Numbered from the stretch's first letter, positions 19,128-28,719 are shown. The stretch: DNA of 64,000 bases from Serratia quinivorans (GCF_946227985.1 NZ_CAMKGL010000004.1:248001-312000); one strand, 5' to 3'. The notes: a model not told the origin generated them from the sequence alone. Numbers and translations are program-made.

Positions 19128-19922
19128 CTAATAAACGCCCGGGGATTGCTCGGGAGGCTGGTGCTGCTTAAAGCGACCGGCCAGGGACTCCGCCGCCCGC
19201 GCCAACAGGGTGGTATCCACCCCTACCGCGACAAACAGCGCGCCGGACGCCAGATAATGCTGCGCCAGCTCCGGGTTAGCGGTCAGAATGCCCGGTGCCT
19301 TGCCGGCAGCGCTGATGCGCGCAATGGCATCGTCGATGGTGCGTTGCACCTCCGGTTGTTGTGGATTACCGGCATAACCCATGTCGGCACTGAGATCCGC
19401 CGGGCCGATAAACACCCCGTCGACGCCTTCCACCTGCAGGATCTCATCCAGGTTTTTCACCGCTTCACGAGTTTCGATCTGCACTAATACGCACATCTGC
19501 TCGTCAGCCCGTTGCAGATAATCCGGTACCCGATTCCAGCGTGACGCACGCGCCAGCGCACTGCCGACCCCGCGTATTCCCTGCGGCGGATAACGGGTGG
19601 CACGCACCGCTTCACGTGCCTGCTCGGCGTTTTGGATCATCGGGATCAGCAGCGTCTGCGCGCCGACGTCCAACAGTTGCTTAATCAGTACCGCGTCATT
19701 CCACGCCGGGCGTACCACCGGTTGGCTCGGATAAGGCGCGATCGCCTGCAACTGGCCCAGCACCGTTTGGACATTGTTAGGCGCGTGCTCGCCGTCGATC
19801 AGCAACCAGTCAAAGCCGGAGCCGGCCAACAGTTCAGCACTGTAGCTACTGCACAACCCCAGCCACAGGCCGATCTGCGGGCGTTTTTCCTGCAGCGCCT
19901 GCTTGAATGCGTTGGTTAACAT
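19128..19922 (-). CDS. hpaI: 4-hydroxy-2-oxoheptane-1,7-dioate aldolase
   Basis: 264 residues, class II HpcH/HpaI aldolase. It splits 4-hydroxy-2-oxoheptanedioate into pyruvate and succinate semialdehyde, the final step of the meta pathway. [32 protein letters not shown] at the N-terminus (quoted in part: [12 protein letters not shown]) and [14 protein letters not shown] are family signatures with metal-binding Glu and Asp. The ERIC element stops four bases after its stop codon. Nine bases separate it from hpaH. Confidence 0.95.
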   Translation of the reverse strand: MLTNAFKQALQEKRPQIGLWLGLCSSYSAELLAGSGFDWLLIDGEHAPNNVQTVLGQLQAIAPYPSQPVVRPAWNDAVLIKQLLDVGAQTLLIPMIQNAEQAREAVRATRYPPQGIRGVGSALARASRWNRVPDYLQRADEQMCVLVQIETREAVKNLDEILQVEGVDGVFIGPADLSADMGYAGNPQQPEVQRTIDDAIARISAAGKAPGILTANPELAQHYLASGALFVAVGVDTTLLARAAESLAGRFKQHQPPEQSPGVY

Positions 19923-19931
19923 GATGTTCTC

Positions 19932-20735
19932 CTAAACAAACCGGCAGCTAATGCAGCCCATCGGGCCGTAATCGGCATGGAAGGTATCGCCGCGTCGTGC
20001 AGCCACCGGCCGGGTAAAGGAACCGCCGAGGATCACCTGTCCGGCTTCCAGCTCCACGTCATACGGGAACAGCTTGTTGGCCAGCCAGGCCACGCCGTTG
20101 GCCGGATGGTTCAACACCGCCGCCGCCACGCCGGATTCTTCGATCACGCCGTTTCGATACAGCAGCGCACTGATCCAACGCAGATCCAGCGCATCCGGTT
20201 TAATCGGCCGGCCCCCCATCACCACACCGGCATTGGCGGCGTTATCGGAGATAGTGTCGAACACTTTGCGCGGCCGCTGCGTTTCCGGATCGACGTTATG
20301 GCTGCGCGCATCGATGATTTCCAGAGCCGGGATGATGTAGTCGGTCGCGTTATAAACGTCGAACAGCGTGCAGTTCGGCCCGCGCAGCGGTTTGGCCAGC
20401 ACAAATGCCAGTTCAACCTCGACGCGCGGCACGATAAAGCGATCGATCGGAATATCGCTGCCGTCGTTGAAAAACATGTCGTCCAGCAACGCACCGAAAT
20501 CCGGCTCGGTGATTTGCGAACTGACCTGCATGGCGCGCGACGTCAGGCCGATTTTATGGCCCTTCAACGTGCGGCCTTCGGCGATTTTCAGCGCTACCCA
20601 CTGCCGCTGAATGGCGTAAGCGTCTTCGATGGTGATCTCGGGATGATCCAGCGACAGCGCACGGATCTGCTCGCGGTTCTGTTCCGCCTGATGCAAACGC
20701 TGCACGGCACGGCTAACCAGCTCTTTATTCAACAT
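19932..20735 (-). CDS. hpaH: 2-oxo-hept-4-ene-1,7-dioate hydratase
   Basis: 267 residues, the usual length. HpaH adds water to 2-oxohept-4-ene-1,7-dioate to give the 4-hydroxy compound for Hpa[14 protein letters not shown] and [14 protein letters not shown] (metal-binding acidic residues) identify the hydratase/decarboxylase family related to FAH. Spacing of nine bases on both sides indicates a tight operon. Confidence 0.95.
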   Translation of the reverse strand: MLNKELVSRAVQRLHQAEQNREQIRALSLDHPEITIEDAYAIQRQWVALKIAEGRTLKGHKIGLTSRAMQVSSQITEPDFGALLDDMFFNDGSDIPIDRFIVPRVEVELAFVLAKPLRGPNCTLFDVYNATDYIIPALEIIDARSHNVDPETQRPRKVFDTISDNAANAGVVMGGRPIKPDALDLRWISALLYRNGVIEESGVAAAVLNHPANGVAWLANKLFPYDVELEAGQVILGGSFTRPVAARRGDTFHADYGPMGCISCRFV

Positions 20736-20744
20736 GGAGGCCCC

Positions 20745-21131
20745 TTACTCTTTACGAAATAGCGCGTGGACATTGTTTTGCTTGTAGTTCAGCACCGGAT
20801 GCAGTTCTTCCATGGTGAACGACAGCGCCAGAAAGCGGTTGGCCATCAGTTCGGCGAAGTGCTCGGCGATCAGGCTGAACAGCATCTCCCCTACCTGCTC
20901 ACGGCTTTCCAGACTGCGGCCGTGGCCGATCTTCAATGTCATATGCACGAAAGCGTAATCCCGCTGGCCATCGGCCATCTGCCAGGTATCCAGCCAGATG
21001 GCACGGCTGCGCACCCCGGCCAGTGGGAAAATACCGGTGTCCGCCAGCGCCTGATTGACCTTGGCGAACAGCGCGGGCAAATCCGCTTCATGGCGGATAT
21101 TGTCAGTACATTCAGCGTAAAAATGGGGCAT
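20745..21131 (-). CDS. hpaF: 5-carboxymethyl-2-hydroxymuconate delta-isomerase
   Basis: 128 residues (E. coli 126). It belongs to the tautomerase/MIF superfamily with N-terminal proline as base: the mature protein begins Pro-His-Phe after Met removal (MPHFYAECTDNIR). It isomerises 5-carboxymethyl-2-hydroxymuconate before decarboxylation by HpaG. Nine bases lie between it and each neighbour. Confidence 0.95.
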   Translation of the reverse strand: MPHFYAECTDNIRHEADLPALFAKVNQALADTGIFPLAGVRSRAIWLDTWQMADGQRDYAFVHMTLKIGHGRSLESREQVGEMLFSLIAEHFAELMANRFLALSFTMEELHPVLNYKQNNVHALFRKE

Positions 21132-21140
21132 CGGTGATCC

Positions 21141-21998
21141 TTAGGCTTCGGCCCGCAGCGGGAAGATGGCATTGACTTGCCCGGTGCCGGAACTGGCAAA
21201 CAGCGGGGTAACAAACTCCACTTTGCCGTCATATTTGTCCCAGCCCAGCAGACCGAGCAGCATCACGGTGTCATGCATGTTGCCCTCGCCGTAGCAGTAG
21301 TCGGCGTACTCCGGCAGCATTTCGCAAAACTCGCGAAAGCGCCCTTCTTCCCACAGCTTGACCACCCGTTCATCCATCTGCTGGTCAAACTGACGGGTGT
21401 AGCTGTTCATGCCTTCTTCGGCACGCTGGTCGTCGATGAAACGGTGTGAAAGCGAACCGCTGGCCAATACCGCCACCGTGCCGTCGTATTTCTCAATCGC
21501 GGTTTTGATCGCCTCACCCAACCGGCGGCTGTCGGCAAAGTCATGCACGGTGCAAAACGCCGAAATCGAGATCACCTTGAAATGTTTGTCGCTGTTCATG
21601 TAGCGCATCGGCACCAGCGTGCCGTACTCCAGCTTCAGGCTTGGGATCTCATGCGCTTTGGCGCGTACCCCAAGTTTGCAGGCTTCAGCGGCAATCAACT
21701 GACCCAGTGCCGGGTTGCCTTCGTATTCGTAGGTCATGTCGCGGATAAAGTGCGGCAGTTCATTGCTGGTATACAACCCTTCGAAATGCGGGCTGCAGTT
21801 GATGTGATAGGCGCTGTTCACCAGCCAGTGGGTGTCGAACACAATAATGGTGTCGACGCCCATTTCACGGCAGCGCGCGCTGATCTCTTTGTGACCGTCG
21901 ATCGCCGCCTGGCGGCAACCGTGGTTTTTTCCTGGCATTTCCGACAGATACATTGACGGCACATGAGTGATCTTTGCTGCTAAAGCCAATTTGCCCAT
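21141..21998 (-). CDS. hpaD: 3,4-dihydroxyphenylacetate 2,3-dioxygenase
   Basis: 285 residues, class III (LigB-type) extradiol dioxygenase. It opens the ring of homoprotocatechuate next to the hydroxyls using Fe(II) and O2. KITHVPSMYLSE gives the first His ligand; FDTHWLVNSAYHIN and SGSLSHRF supply further active-site residues. Near-identical in layout to E. coli HpaD, including SSGTGQVNA at the C-terminus. Confidence 0.96.
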   Translation of the reverse strand: MGKLALAAKITHVPSMYLSEMPGKNHGCRQAAIDGHKEISARCREMGVDTIIVFDTHWLVNSAYHINCSPHFEGLYTSNELPHFIRDMTYEYEGNPALGQLIAAEACKLGVRAKAHEIPSLKLEYGTLVPMRYMNSDKHFKVISISAFCTVHDFADSRRLGEAIKTAIEKYDGTVAVLASGSLSHRFIDDQRAEEGMNSYTRQFDQQMDERVVKLWEEGRFREFCEMLPEYADYCYGEGNMHDTVMLLGLLGWDKYDGKVEFVTPLFASSGTGQVNAIFPLRAEA

Positions 21999-22007
21999 AT
22001 AACCCTC

Positions 22008-23462
22008 CTAGACGCCCCAGCGTGGGATCGGGTGATCCCCCATGGAAATACACACGTTCTTCATCTCGGCGAACACTTCGAAGCTGTATTCCCCGCCTTC
22101 GCGGCCGGTGCCGGACGATTTCACGCCGCCAAATGGCTGGCGCAGATCGCGTACGTTTTGGGTGTTGACGAAAACCATGCCCGCTTCAATATTGCGAGCC
22201 AGACGCAGCACCTTGCTCACATCCTGCGTCCAGATATACGACGCCAGGCCGTACTCCACGTCGTTGGCCATGCGCAGGCCGTCTTCTTCTGATTTGAACG
22301 GCAGCAGGCAGGCCACCGGCCCGAAAATCTCCTCCTGCGCAATGCGCATCCGGTTGTCGACATCCGCCAGCACCGTCGGGCGCAGGAAATTGCCGTGGCT
22401 CAGACCGGTCGGCTTATCCGGGCCGCCCGCCAGCAGGGTTGCCCCTTCTTCGATGCCAAGGCGGATATAGCCGGAAACTTTTTCCCAGTGCTGCGGGCTG
22501 ATCAACGCCCCGACCTGGGTGTTGGGGTCTTGTGGATCCCCCACTCGCAGGCGGTTGGCGCGCTCGGCGAAGCGTTTGACGAATTCCGGGTAGATGCTTT
22601 CCTGAATAAAGATGCGCGACCCGGCGGTGCAGCGTTCACCGTTGATCGAGAAAATGGTGAACAACGCGGCATCCAGCGCGCGTTCGATGTCGGCATCCTC
22701 AAAAATCAGCACCGGCGATTTGCCGCCCAGCTCCATGGAAAACTTCTTCAGCCCGGCGCTTTCAATAATCCGGCGACCGGTAGCGGTGCCGCCGGTAAAG
22801 GACACGGCGCGCACGTCTTTATGGCGCACCAATGCATCCCCGGCAGTCGCGCCGTAACCCTGCACCACGTTAAGCACCCCGGCCGGAATGCCGGCTTCCA
22901 GCGCCAGTTCGCCCAGACGATCGGCGGTCAACGGCGAGAGCTCGGACATCTTCAGCACCGCGGTGTTGCCCAGCGCCAGGCAGGGCGCGGTTTTCCAGGT
23001 AGCGGTCATGAAAGGCACGTTCCACGGCGACACCAGTGCACATACCCCGACCGGCTGGATCAGCGTGTAGTTGAGCATCTTGTCGTCCACCGGGTAGGTA
23101 CGGCCATTCATCTGCTGACAGATCTCGGCGAAGAACTCAAAGTTGTGCGAGGCGCGCGGGATCAGTACGTTTTTGGTTTGGTGGATCGGCAAGCCGGTAT
23201 CGGCGGTTTCCATCTCGGCGATCTGCGGCACGTTCTCGTCGATCAGCTCACCCAGTCGACGCATCAGGCGCGCACGCTCTTTCATTGGCGTATTGGCCCA
23301 TTTCGGGAAGGCCGCCTTGGCGGCAGCCACCGCCTGGTCGATTTCCAGCTGTCCGCCGGACGCCACTTCCGCCAGCACCTCACCGTTGGCCGGGTTGGTG
23401 GTGGTGAAATACTCTTTGCTGGCTACGTTTTTACCGTTAATCCAATGGTTGATGGTTTTCAT
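22008..23462 (-). CDS. hpaE: 5-carboxymethyl-2-hydroxymuconate semialdehyde dehydrogenase
   Basis: 484 residues, aldehyde dehydrogenase superfamily. Catalytic Glu (MELGGKSP) and Cys (GERCTAGSR) are intact, and FTGGTATGRRI supplies the NAD loop. It oxidises the ring-cleavage semialdehyde to the dicarboxylate. Its ATG overlaps the stop of hpaG2 by four bases (ATGA), so translation is coupled. Confidence 0.96.
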   Translation of the reverse strand: MKTINHWINGKNVASKEYFTTTNPANGEVLAEVASGGQLEIDQAVAAAKAAFPKWANTPMKERARLMRRLGELIDENVPQIAEMETADTGLPIHQTKNVLIPRASHNFEFFAEICQQMNGRTYPVDDKMLNYTLIQPVGVCALVSPWNVPFMTATWKTAPCLALGNTAVLKMSELSPLTADRLGELALEAGIPAGVLNVVQGYGATAGDALVRHKDVRAVSFTGGTATGRRIIESAGLKKFSMELGGKSPVLIFEDADIERALDAALFTIFSINGERCTAGSRIFIQESIYPEFVKRFAERANRLRVGDPQDPNTQVGALISPQHWEKVSGYIRLGIEEGATLLAGGPDKPTGLSHGNFLRPTVLADVDNRMRIAQEEIFGPVACLLPFKSEEDGLRMANDVEYGLASYIWTQDVSKVLRLARNIEAGMVFVNTQNVRDLRQPFGGVKSSGTGREGGEYSFEVFAEMKNVCISMGDHPIPRWGV

Positions 23463-24223
23463 CGCAGGCTTTCCTCGTAATCTTTTTCACTGATGATGTG
23501 GTTAACCAGCCGGCCAATGCCCTCGATCTCCACCACCACTTCGTCACCCGGCTGCACGTCGGCCAAGCCTTTCGGCGTGCCGGTGGCGATCATGTCGCCC
23601 GGCTGCAGCGTCATAAATTCGCTCAGGTAACTGATCAAATAAGGGATATCAAAAATCATGTCGCCGGTACTGCCGCGCTGGCGCAGCTCACCGTTGACGT
23701 AAGTGCTGAGCGCCAGACGGTGCGGATCGGCGATATCATCGCGATCGACGATATACGGCCCAATCGGCGTCAGGGTGTCTCGGCTTTTCACCCGCAGGTT
23801 GGGACGGTAATAGTTTTCCAGATAGTCGCGGATGGCGTAGTCGTTACACAGGGTGTACCCCGCCACATGGTCCATGGCGTTCTCACGGCTGACGTTGCGT
23901 GCGGTTTTGCCGATCACCGCCACCAGCTCGGCTTCGTAGTGCATATACTCGACGTCGGCCGGGCGCACCGATACCTGACGGTGGCCGGTCAGGGTGTTGG
24001 GGGCCTTCAGGAACACCAGCGGTTCTTCCGGCGCCTTGAATTCCAGCTCGCTGGCGTGGTCGGCATAGTTCAGGCCCAGGGCAAATACCGTGCCCTGCGC
24101 CGGTGGCAACCACTCGACGTCCAGTTCATTGAGCACGCTGCCATCAGGCAGGGTGACGCGCAGTTGCTGGTCAACGCTGACGTTAAAGATTTGGCCGTGA
24201 TGGCGAATACGGGCGTGTTTCAT
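23459..24223 (-). CDS. hpaG2: HpaG C-terminal-type subunit, isomerase/decarboxylase
   Basis: 254 residues, FAH fold with metal-binding YEAELVAVIG and ATGTPKGLADV. In E. coli one fused 429-residue HpaG carries two such domains and performs decarboxylation of 5-oxo-pent-3-ene-1,2,5-tricarboxylate and isomerisation. Here the two halves are separate genes, overlapping ATGA on each side, so they are probably made at equal levels and form a hetero-oligomer. This is a natural split form, with each gene having its own ribosome site, not a frameshift. Confidence 0.92.
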   Translation of the reverse strand: MKHARIRHHGQIFNVSVDQQLRVTLPDGSVLNELDVEWLPPAQGTVFALGLNYADHASELEFKAPEEPLVFLKAPNTLTGHRQVSVRPADVEYMHYEAELVAVIGKTARNVSRENAMDHVAGYTLCNDYAIRDYLENYYRPNLRVKSRDTLTPIGPYIVDRDDIADPHRLALSTYVNGELRQRGSTGDMIFDIPYLISYLSEFMTLQPGDMIATGTPKGLADVQPGDEVVVEIEGIGRLVNHIISEKDYEESLR

Positions 24224-24852
24224 GATGCTCCTCCTGCCTGCGTCACGCGGTTGGTCAGGGTCGGCAGACCGGCGGCGCGTACCGTCACTTCATCCCCCGG
24301 TTTGATCTCCACCCGTTGGTGCGGCGTGCCGATCAGCACCGCGTCACCCGGCTGCAGGGTAATAAAATCGCTGATGGCGGCGATCAGTTCCGGCACCGAA
24401 CGCACCAGATCGGCCGTTGACCAGCGATCCTGCTCCACCCCATTGATTTCGGTGATAATTTCCAGCCGGTCGCTGGTTGCCAGCTGGCCGATCTCCCCCA
24501 GCGGACAAAAACCGTCACGGCATTTGGCTTTGATCGCCGGGCGGTAAAAACTGCTTTCCGGCAGGCTGACGTCATTGGCCAGCGCGTAGCCGGCCAGATA
24601 GTCGGCTACCCGCCCGACCGGCACCTTGCGGGCGGTATTGCCAATAACCACCGCCAGCGTCGCGCCGCTTTGTACTTGCTCACCGGCAGGAAACGGGATC
24701 GCTCCGCCGTTGGCCAGGTGGGTATTGCGGGGTTTGATAAACCACACCGGGGTCTTCGGCGGGGTTTTATAAGGTGGCTGATGAAACGCCTGATCCCAGG
24801 CGTCCATCTGGCTGCGGTGGTTCAACGCGACGGAAAATACGGTGCCTTTCAT
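24220..24852 (-). CDS. hpaG1: HpaG N-terminal-type subunit, isomerase/decarboxylase
   Basis: 210 residues, FAH fold lacking the long N-terminal extension of HpaG2. VFSVALNHRSQMDAW, TLAVVIGNTARKV and VLIGTPHQRVE are visible. First gene of the catabolic operon. The start at 24852 has AAGGAG seven bases upstream; an in-frame ATG at 24894 would lie inside the operator palindrome and is rejected. Confidence 0.92.
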   Translation of the reverse strand: MKGTVFSVALNHRSQMDAWDQAFHQPPYKTPPKTPVWFIKPRNTHLANGGAIPFPAGEQVQSGATLAVVIGNTARKVPVGRVADYLAGYALANDVSLPESSFYRPAIKAKCRDGFCPLGEIGQLATSDRLEIITEINGVEQDRWSTADLVRSVPELIAAISDFITLQPGDAVLIGTPHQRVEIKPGDEVTVRAAGLPTLTNRVTQAGGAS

Positions 24853-24891
24853 GCAAACTCCTTTCAATGACAGAACATGACAACCGGCATT

Positions 24892-24907
24892 CATTAATAT
24901 GTTAATG
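24892..24907. promoter_or_regulatory. Palindrome upstream of hpaG1, candidate HpaR operator
   Basis: CATTAATATGTTAATG, perfect arms CATTAA/TTAATG, 40-55 bp before hpaG1. The same core recurs at 30748 and 37694. The remainder of the 325-bp hpaG1-hpaR gap is AT-rich, carries a second dyad TTCAC-AATCC-GTGAA at 24978-24992 and a half-site-like CATTAATCATT near 25016, and holds no gene. Confidence 0.65.
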
Positions 24908-25177
24908 ATTACTTTTATACGCTGTTCAGCTTTTACGCAACGCGGGAGGATTGATTTGTGATCGTGATAACAAAATATTCACAATCCGTGAACATTAGCG
25001 TGATTATTCAACGCATTAATCATTTTCAGGCGATTTTTCCACCCGTAGGTACATTTTCGCTTTATCCGGCAAGGTAAATCTGGCTACTATTAAGTTATTA
25101 ATAAATCCAGGCAGCGCATTGCGTTCCCAGCGATCAGCGCCGGAATAACAAACACCTTGATAGCAAAGGCTAAATCT

Positions 25178-25630
25178 ATGCATGAATCCTTAACTATTGC
25201 CCTGCTGCAGGCGCGTGAAACCGCCATGGGGTTTTTCCGCCCGATCCTGAAAAGCCATAATCTGACCGAGCAGCAGTGGCGCATCATTCGCGTGCTGGCC
25301 AATAGCCGCTCTATTGAGTTCCATGAACTGGCTGCAGAAACCTGCATCCTGCGCCCCAGTCTCACCGGCATCCTTTCGCGCATGGAGCGCGACAAGCTGA
25401 TCTTCCGCCTGAAGCCGGTTAACGATCAGCGCAAGCTGTATGTGTCGCTGACCCAGCAGGGCCAGGAGCTGTATGAAGTGGCGCGCCATCAGGTGGAACA
25501 GGGCTACGCGGAGATTGAAGCCGCCTTTTCGCAGCAGAAAATGGGCCAACTGATGACGTTGCTGGACGAACTGATCCGGCTTGGCGACCAGCTGCCCACC
25601 AACGTGACCGCCCATCCGACAAAGAAATGA
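25178..25630 (+). CDS. hpaR: HpaR, MarR-family repressor of the hpa operon
   Basis: 150 residues with the MarR winged helix in the middle (EFHELAAETCILRPSLTGILSRMERDKL region). The N-terminal MHESLTIALLQARETA and the VNDQRKLYVSLT wing match E. coli HpaR closely; that protein represses hpaG-I and its own gene and is released by 4-hydroxyphenylacetate or its dihydroxy derivative. The ATG at 25178 is preferred over a TTG 21 bases earlier. It is divergent from hpaG1. An ERIC element follows its stop. Confidence 0.95.
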   Translation: MHESLTIALLQARETAMGFFRPILKSHNLTEQQWRIIRVLANSRSIEFHELAAETCILRPSLTGILSRMERDKLIFRLKPVNDQRKLYVSLTQQGQELYEVARHQVEQGYAEIEAAFSQQKMGQLMTLLDELIRLGDQLPTNVTAHPTKK

Positions 25631-25641
25631 TCCTTCCGATT

Positions 25642-25769
25642 ATCATCCTCTAATTAATTGGCGTTGCAGCTAGGCGGCCAGGGCGCGAGTCCCCAGGAGC
25701 TTACTTAAGTAAGTGACTGGGGTGAGCGCATGCAACCAACAACGCTGCAACGTCAAGAAAGAGGAGGAT
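25642..25769. repeat. ERIC element overlapping the 3' end of an SDR gene
   Basis: 128 bp. Core CCCCAGGAGCTTACTTAAGT and AAGTGACTGGGGTGAGCG is near consensus; ends ATCATCCTCT and AGAGGAGGAT form the terminal inverted repeat. The right end enters the coding sequence of the SDR at 25753, supplying its last codons and stop. Confidence 0.9.
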
Positions 25770-26544
25770 GCGCCTCGGGGAGTAATGCGCCGCCGTCCAC
25801 CACCAGCGTTTGGCCGGTGATATAGGCCGCCGCCGGAGAGGCGAGAAACACCATTGCCGCCGCGATGTCCTCCGGCTCCCCCAGCCGCCCGAGCGGCACC
25901 GCGGCGGCAATCGCCTGATTGACCGCCGCGCCCCCCAGGTTGGCCATGGCCGGCGTGCGGATCATCCCCGGCTCCACGCCATTGACCCGAATGCCCGCCG
26001 TTGCCAGCTCCAGCGCCGCCGCCCGAATAAAACCGTTCACCCCGGCCTTAGAGGCGGCATAGTGCGCCAGCCCCGGATAAGCCACCCGTGGCCCGGTCAC
26101 CGACGAGGTCACCAGAATGCTACCGCCGCCCTGGCGCTGCATCCACGGCAACGCCGCCTGCGCCAGAAAAAACGGTGCCATCAGATTGACGCTCAGCGTG
26201 CGTTGCAACAGCACCACGTCAATCTCAGCAAAAGGGGTCAACGGGAAGTAGGCCGCGTTGTGAACCACCACATCCAACCGCTGATGCTGCTGCCCCACCG
26301 CCGCCACCCGTTCGGCTATTTGCCCAGGGTCGGCCAGATCGCAGGCCACCGCCTGCACCCGCCAGCCCTGCTGCTGCAGCGTCTCGGCGGCATCCTGCGC
26401 CTTTTGCAGTTGCAGATCCGCCATCACCACCGTCGCCCCCAACCGGGCAAAGGCGCTGACAATCGCCAGCCCAATGCCCTGAGCGCCGCCGGTCACCAGC
26501 ACCACCTGACCGCTAAAGGCATCGGCCGCATAAGTTGTCTTCAT
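25753..26544 (-). CDS. SDR-family oxidoreductase
   Basis: 263 residues, classical short-chain dehydrogenase. GGAQGIG cofactor loop near residue 19, HNAA, S-V-T then YAASK catalytic Tyr/Lys, and C-terminal TGQTLVVDGG. Substrate unknown; the gene is in a MoaF-containing run of five reverse-strand genes. The last residues (about five codons) and the stop lie within an ERIC element, so the original C-terminus has probably been replaced without harm to the core. Confidence 0.85.
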   Translation of the reverse strand: MKTTYAADAFSGQVVLVTGGAQGIGLAIVSAFARLGATVVMADLQLQKAQDAAETLQQQGWRVQAVACDLADPGQIAERVAAVGQQHQRLDVVVHNAAYFPLTPFAEIDVVLLQRTLSVNLMAPFFLAQAALPWMQRQGGGSILVTSSVTGPRVAYPGLAHYAASKAGVNGFIRAAALELATAGIRVNGVEPGMIRTPAMANLGGAAVNQAIAAAVPLGRLGEPEDIAAAMVFLASPAAAYITGQTLVVDGGALLPEAHPPLS

Positions 26545-26548
26545 CGGC

Positions 26549-27346
26549 CTATCCCTGTGGATGACGAGTGGTGTTCAGCACCTGCGCATGGGCTCCCACG
26601 GCAAAATTGCTCAGCGCGCTGAAATCGCTGCCCTGATAACCGAGGATCTTGCCGTCGGTGCGCATGCCCTGCAGATCAATCATCACCACGCCCAGCGTCG
26701 GCACGATCTTCTCGCGCCACACGAACAGGTAAAGTTTTTCAGCCACCTTCACGTAATGACAACGATCGACGTCCGCCAACCCTTTCTCCACCCCATCCAG
26801 ACACTGCCAGGCGTAAAAATTGTCGTTCAGGTAGATATGTTCGTAACGTTCGGTCGGGCTGTAGGTGTACATATTGCGCATACCGATTAACTCATCGGTG
26901 AAATGCGGCGGCGCAACGGTAGCGTCATCCAGCGTGCCGAAATGGAACTCCGCATTGACCGCCGTCAGCGGCAACCTTTGTTCTACGCGGCTGAAAGCGT
27001 CCAGACGGGTTTGCTGTTCGTCCGGCAACTGGCCGTAGACCGCCGTGAAATTGCCCTGATTGCGATCGCACACCAGCGTAATACTGGCGTTATCCTGCCC
27101 AGGATCGAGAAAATCAATAAACAAAATGCCAGGACGAATACTGGTGGCGCGATAAGCGATGCCCCGATACTCGCCCCAGCTCAGCGTCTGCTGATCGACG
27201 AAATGACAGCTCAGCGTTTCCCCGTCGGCAAAGCGCAATGCCAGCGTGGTGCCGCTCAGGCCGTGCTGCTGTTCCAGCGTATTGCTGTGCGGCGCAAAAC
27301 CTTCCGCCAGTGCGCCAACCTGAATGAATATCGCTTCTGTACTCAT
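26549..27346 (-). CDS. MoaF-family protein
   Basis: 265 residues in two beta-rich, lipocalin-like halves. The N-terminal half (LALRFADGETLSCHFVDQQ) and the C-terminal half (RYEHIYLNDNFYAWQCL, then CHYVKVAEKLYLFVWREKIVPT) match the two MoaF domains. The family takes its name from a gene of the Klebsiella monoamine regulon (tyramine oxidase/arylsulfatase induction); it is not a molybdopterin enzyme as the shared 'Moa' name suggests. Biochemical role is unknown. The ATG at 27346 has AAGGAG upstream; four bases separate the stop from the next gene. Confidence 0.78.
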   Translation of the reverse strand: MSTEAIFIQVGALAEGFAPHSNTLEQQHGLSGTTLALRFADGETLSCHFVDQQTLSWGEYRGIAYRATSIRPGILFIDFLDPGQDNASITLVCDRNQGNFTAVYGQLPDEQQTRLDAFSRVEQRLPLTAVNAEFHFGTLDDATVAPPHFTDELIGMRNMYTYSPTERYEHIYLNDNFYAWQCLDGVEKGLADVDRCHYVKVAEKLYLFVWREKIVPTLGVVMIDLQGMRTDGKILGYQGSDFSALSNFAVGAHAQVLNTTRHPQG

Positions 27347-27356
27347 TTGCTGCTCC

Positions 27357-28139
27357 TTAAAGGGAAGTAAATGCCAAAGTCGGCACGTCGACAATGGTTG
27401 AGCCACCGTCGGCCACCAGCGCCGCGCCGGTAATAATTGATGCCTCGGCCGAACAGAGAAAACGGCAGATGCCGGCGATTTCTTCAGCACTGGCCGGGCG
27501 ACGTAACGGCACATCGCGGCACACCCGCTGGTAGGCTTGTTCCAGCGTCAGTTGGTGCGCAGCCATCAACGGCTGCATCTCTTCATCCGCCATCGGCGTC
27601 GTCACCCAACCAGGGCACACCGCGTTGGCGCGCACCCCCAGCGGGCCATAATCACGGGCGATAGATCGCATCAGCCCGATCAGCGCATGTTTGGCAGTCA
27701 CATAACCGCAGACTTCCGGCCCGGCGGCCAATGAAGCAATAGAGGCGACAAACAGCAGGTTGCCGCCGCTTTTCACCAGTTCCGGCAGGCAGGCGCGGGC
27801 GCTGGCAAAAGCGCTGTTGAGATTGCTGTCCAGCGCCTGTCGCCAGGCATCGTCACCCATCTCGGTAATGCGCCCCACCCCCATGCCGCCGGCGCAGCCG
27901 ATCAGGCAGTCGATGCGCCCGGCCTGTTGCAAAATGGCCGGCAGCAGCAGGCTTTGCCAACATTCCCCGCTGGCGGCGTCGCCGACCAACGCCTGAGCGC
28001 CAATCTCGTCCGCCAGCGCAGCCAGCGGTTCACGGCGGCGGCCGATGATAAACACCCGATCGCCGTGGGCTGCCAATAACCGGGCGCAGGCGGCCCCTAC
28101 CCCGGTGCCGCCACCGGTAATCACCACCACTCTACTCAT
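27357..28139 (-). CDS. SDR-family oxidoreductase
   Basis: 260 residues. TGGGTGVG cofactor loop (residues 8-15), GCAGG in place of NNAG, YVTAK catalytic pair and TGAALVADGG end. It is about as distant from the SDR at 25753 as from other family members, so the two are not a recent duplication. Its ATG overlaps the DUF3156 stop by eight bases. Context suggests an alcohol or hydroxy-acid intermediate of amine breakdown; this is inference. Confidence 0.84.
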   Translation of the reverse strand: MSRVVVITGGGTGVGAACARLLAAHGDRVFIIGRRREPLAALADEIGAQALVGDAASGECWQSLLLPAILQQAGRIDCLIGCAGGMGVGRITEMGDDAWRQALDSNLNSAFASARACLPELVKSGGNLLFVASIASLAAGPEVCGYVTAKHALIGLMRSIARDYGPLGVRANAVCPGWVTTPMADEEMQPLMAAHQLTLEQAYQRVCRDVPLRRPASAEEIAGICRFLCSAEASIITGAALVADGGSTIVDVPTLAFTSL

Positions 28140-28719
28140 CGATTTTCTCCATCAATTGGCCGATCATCAGCAAGCTGCTGAGCAGTAACCGCCGTTGCTC
28201 CGGCTCCAGCCGCAGATAGCGACGGCCGGCCGGCAAACGGCTGACCACTTCTGACGCGGCAAAATGTTCGATCTCCAACCGCCAACGACCGGCAACTACC
28301 GTCAGTTGAACACGGCGAAAATCAAGCTGCTCCAGCGTTTGGCCAATCTGCGGATAACGCTGCAGGGCGGCGATCACCCGTTGCGCCGTTGCGTCATTCC
28401 GGCTGGCGCGATAAACCACGCCGCTTCGCCGTAGCCATCCCCCGGCGGTAATACGCAGCGTCAGTGGCTCTGTCAGCCGACAGTCCCCCTGCCGTTGAAA
28501 TCGCTGGCTGACGATATGTGCCATAAACAGCGCGCTAACCTGTTCGCTGATATCGACAACCGGCCCCTGTGGCAACGTCAGTCGCAGCAGGCACGGCGCA
28601 ACGCGCTCGCAGGCGTAGGGCTGCAGGTTGTTCGCCAAGCGGCTGAGGGTCACCCCGGGCTGATAGCCTGTGGGCGTTCGCTGCCACAGGCGGTTAAATG
28701 AGGGAAGTAAGCCGATCAA
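28132..28719 (-). CDS. DUF3156-like protein
   Basis: About 195 residues, soluble, basic, no signal peptide. I recognise it as a likely DUF3156 protein from the pattern of a small basic protein next to an APC permease and MoaF, and from LEQLDFRRVQLTVVAGRWRLEIEHF. Function unknown. The start is most likely TTG at 28719 because GAGGAGG lies just before it; this overlaps the permease 3' end by 26 bp and implies translational coupling. An ATG at 28773 would overlap the permease by 80 bp. Confidence 0.55.
   Translation of the reverse strand: MIGLLPSFNRLWQRTPTGYQPGVTLSRLANNLQPYACERVAPCLLRLTLPQGPVVDISEQVSALFMAHIVSQRFQRQGDCRLTEPLTLRITAGGWLRRSGVVYRASRNDATAQRVIAALQRYPQIGQTLEQLDFRRVQLTVVAGRWRLEIEHFAASEVVSRLPAGRRYLRLEPEQRRLLLSSLLMIGQLMEKIDE

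Noticed and set aside
23459-24852. hpaG1/hpaG2 as a frameshifted single hpaG
   Set aside because: Each half has a complete FAH domain, ATGA junction and start; split forms are known in other bacteria. This is a natural arrangement.
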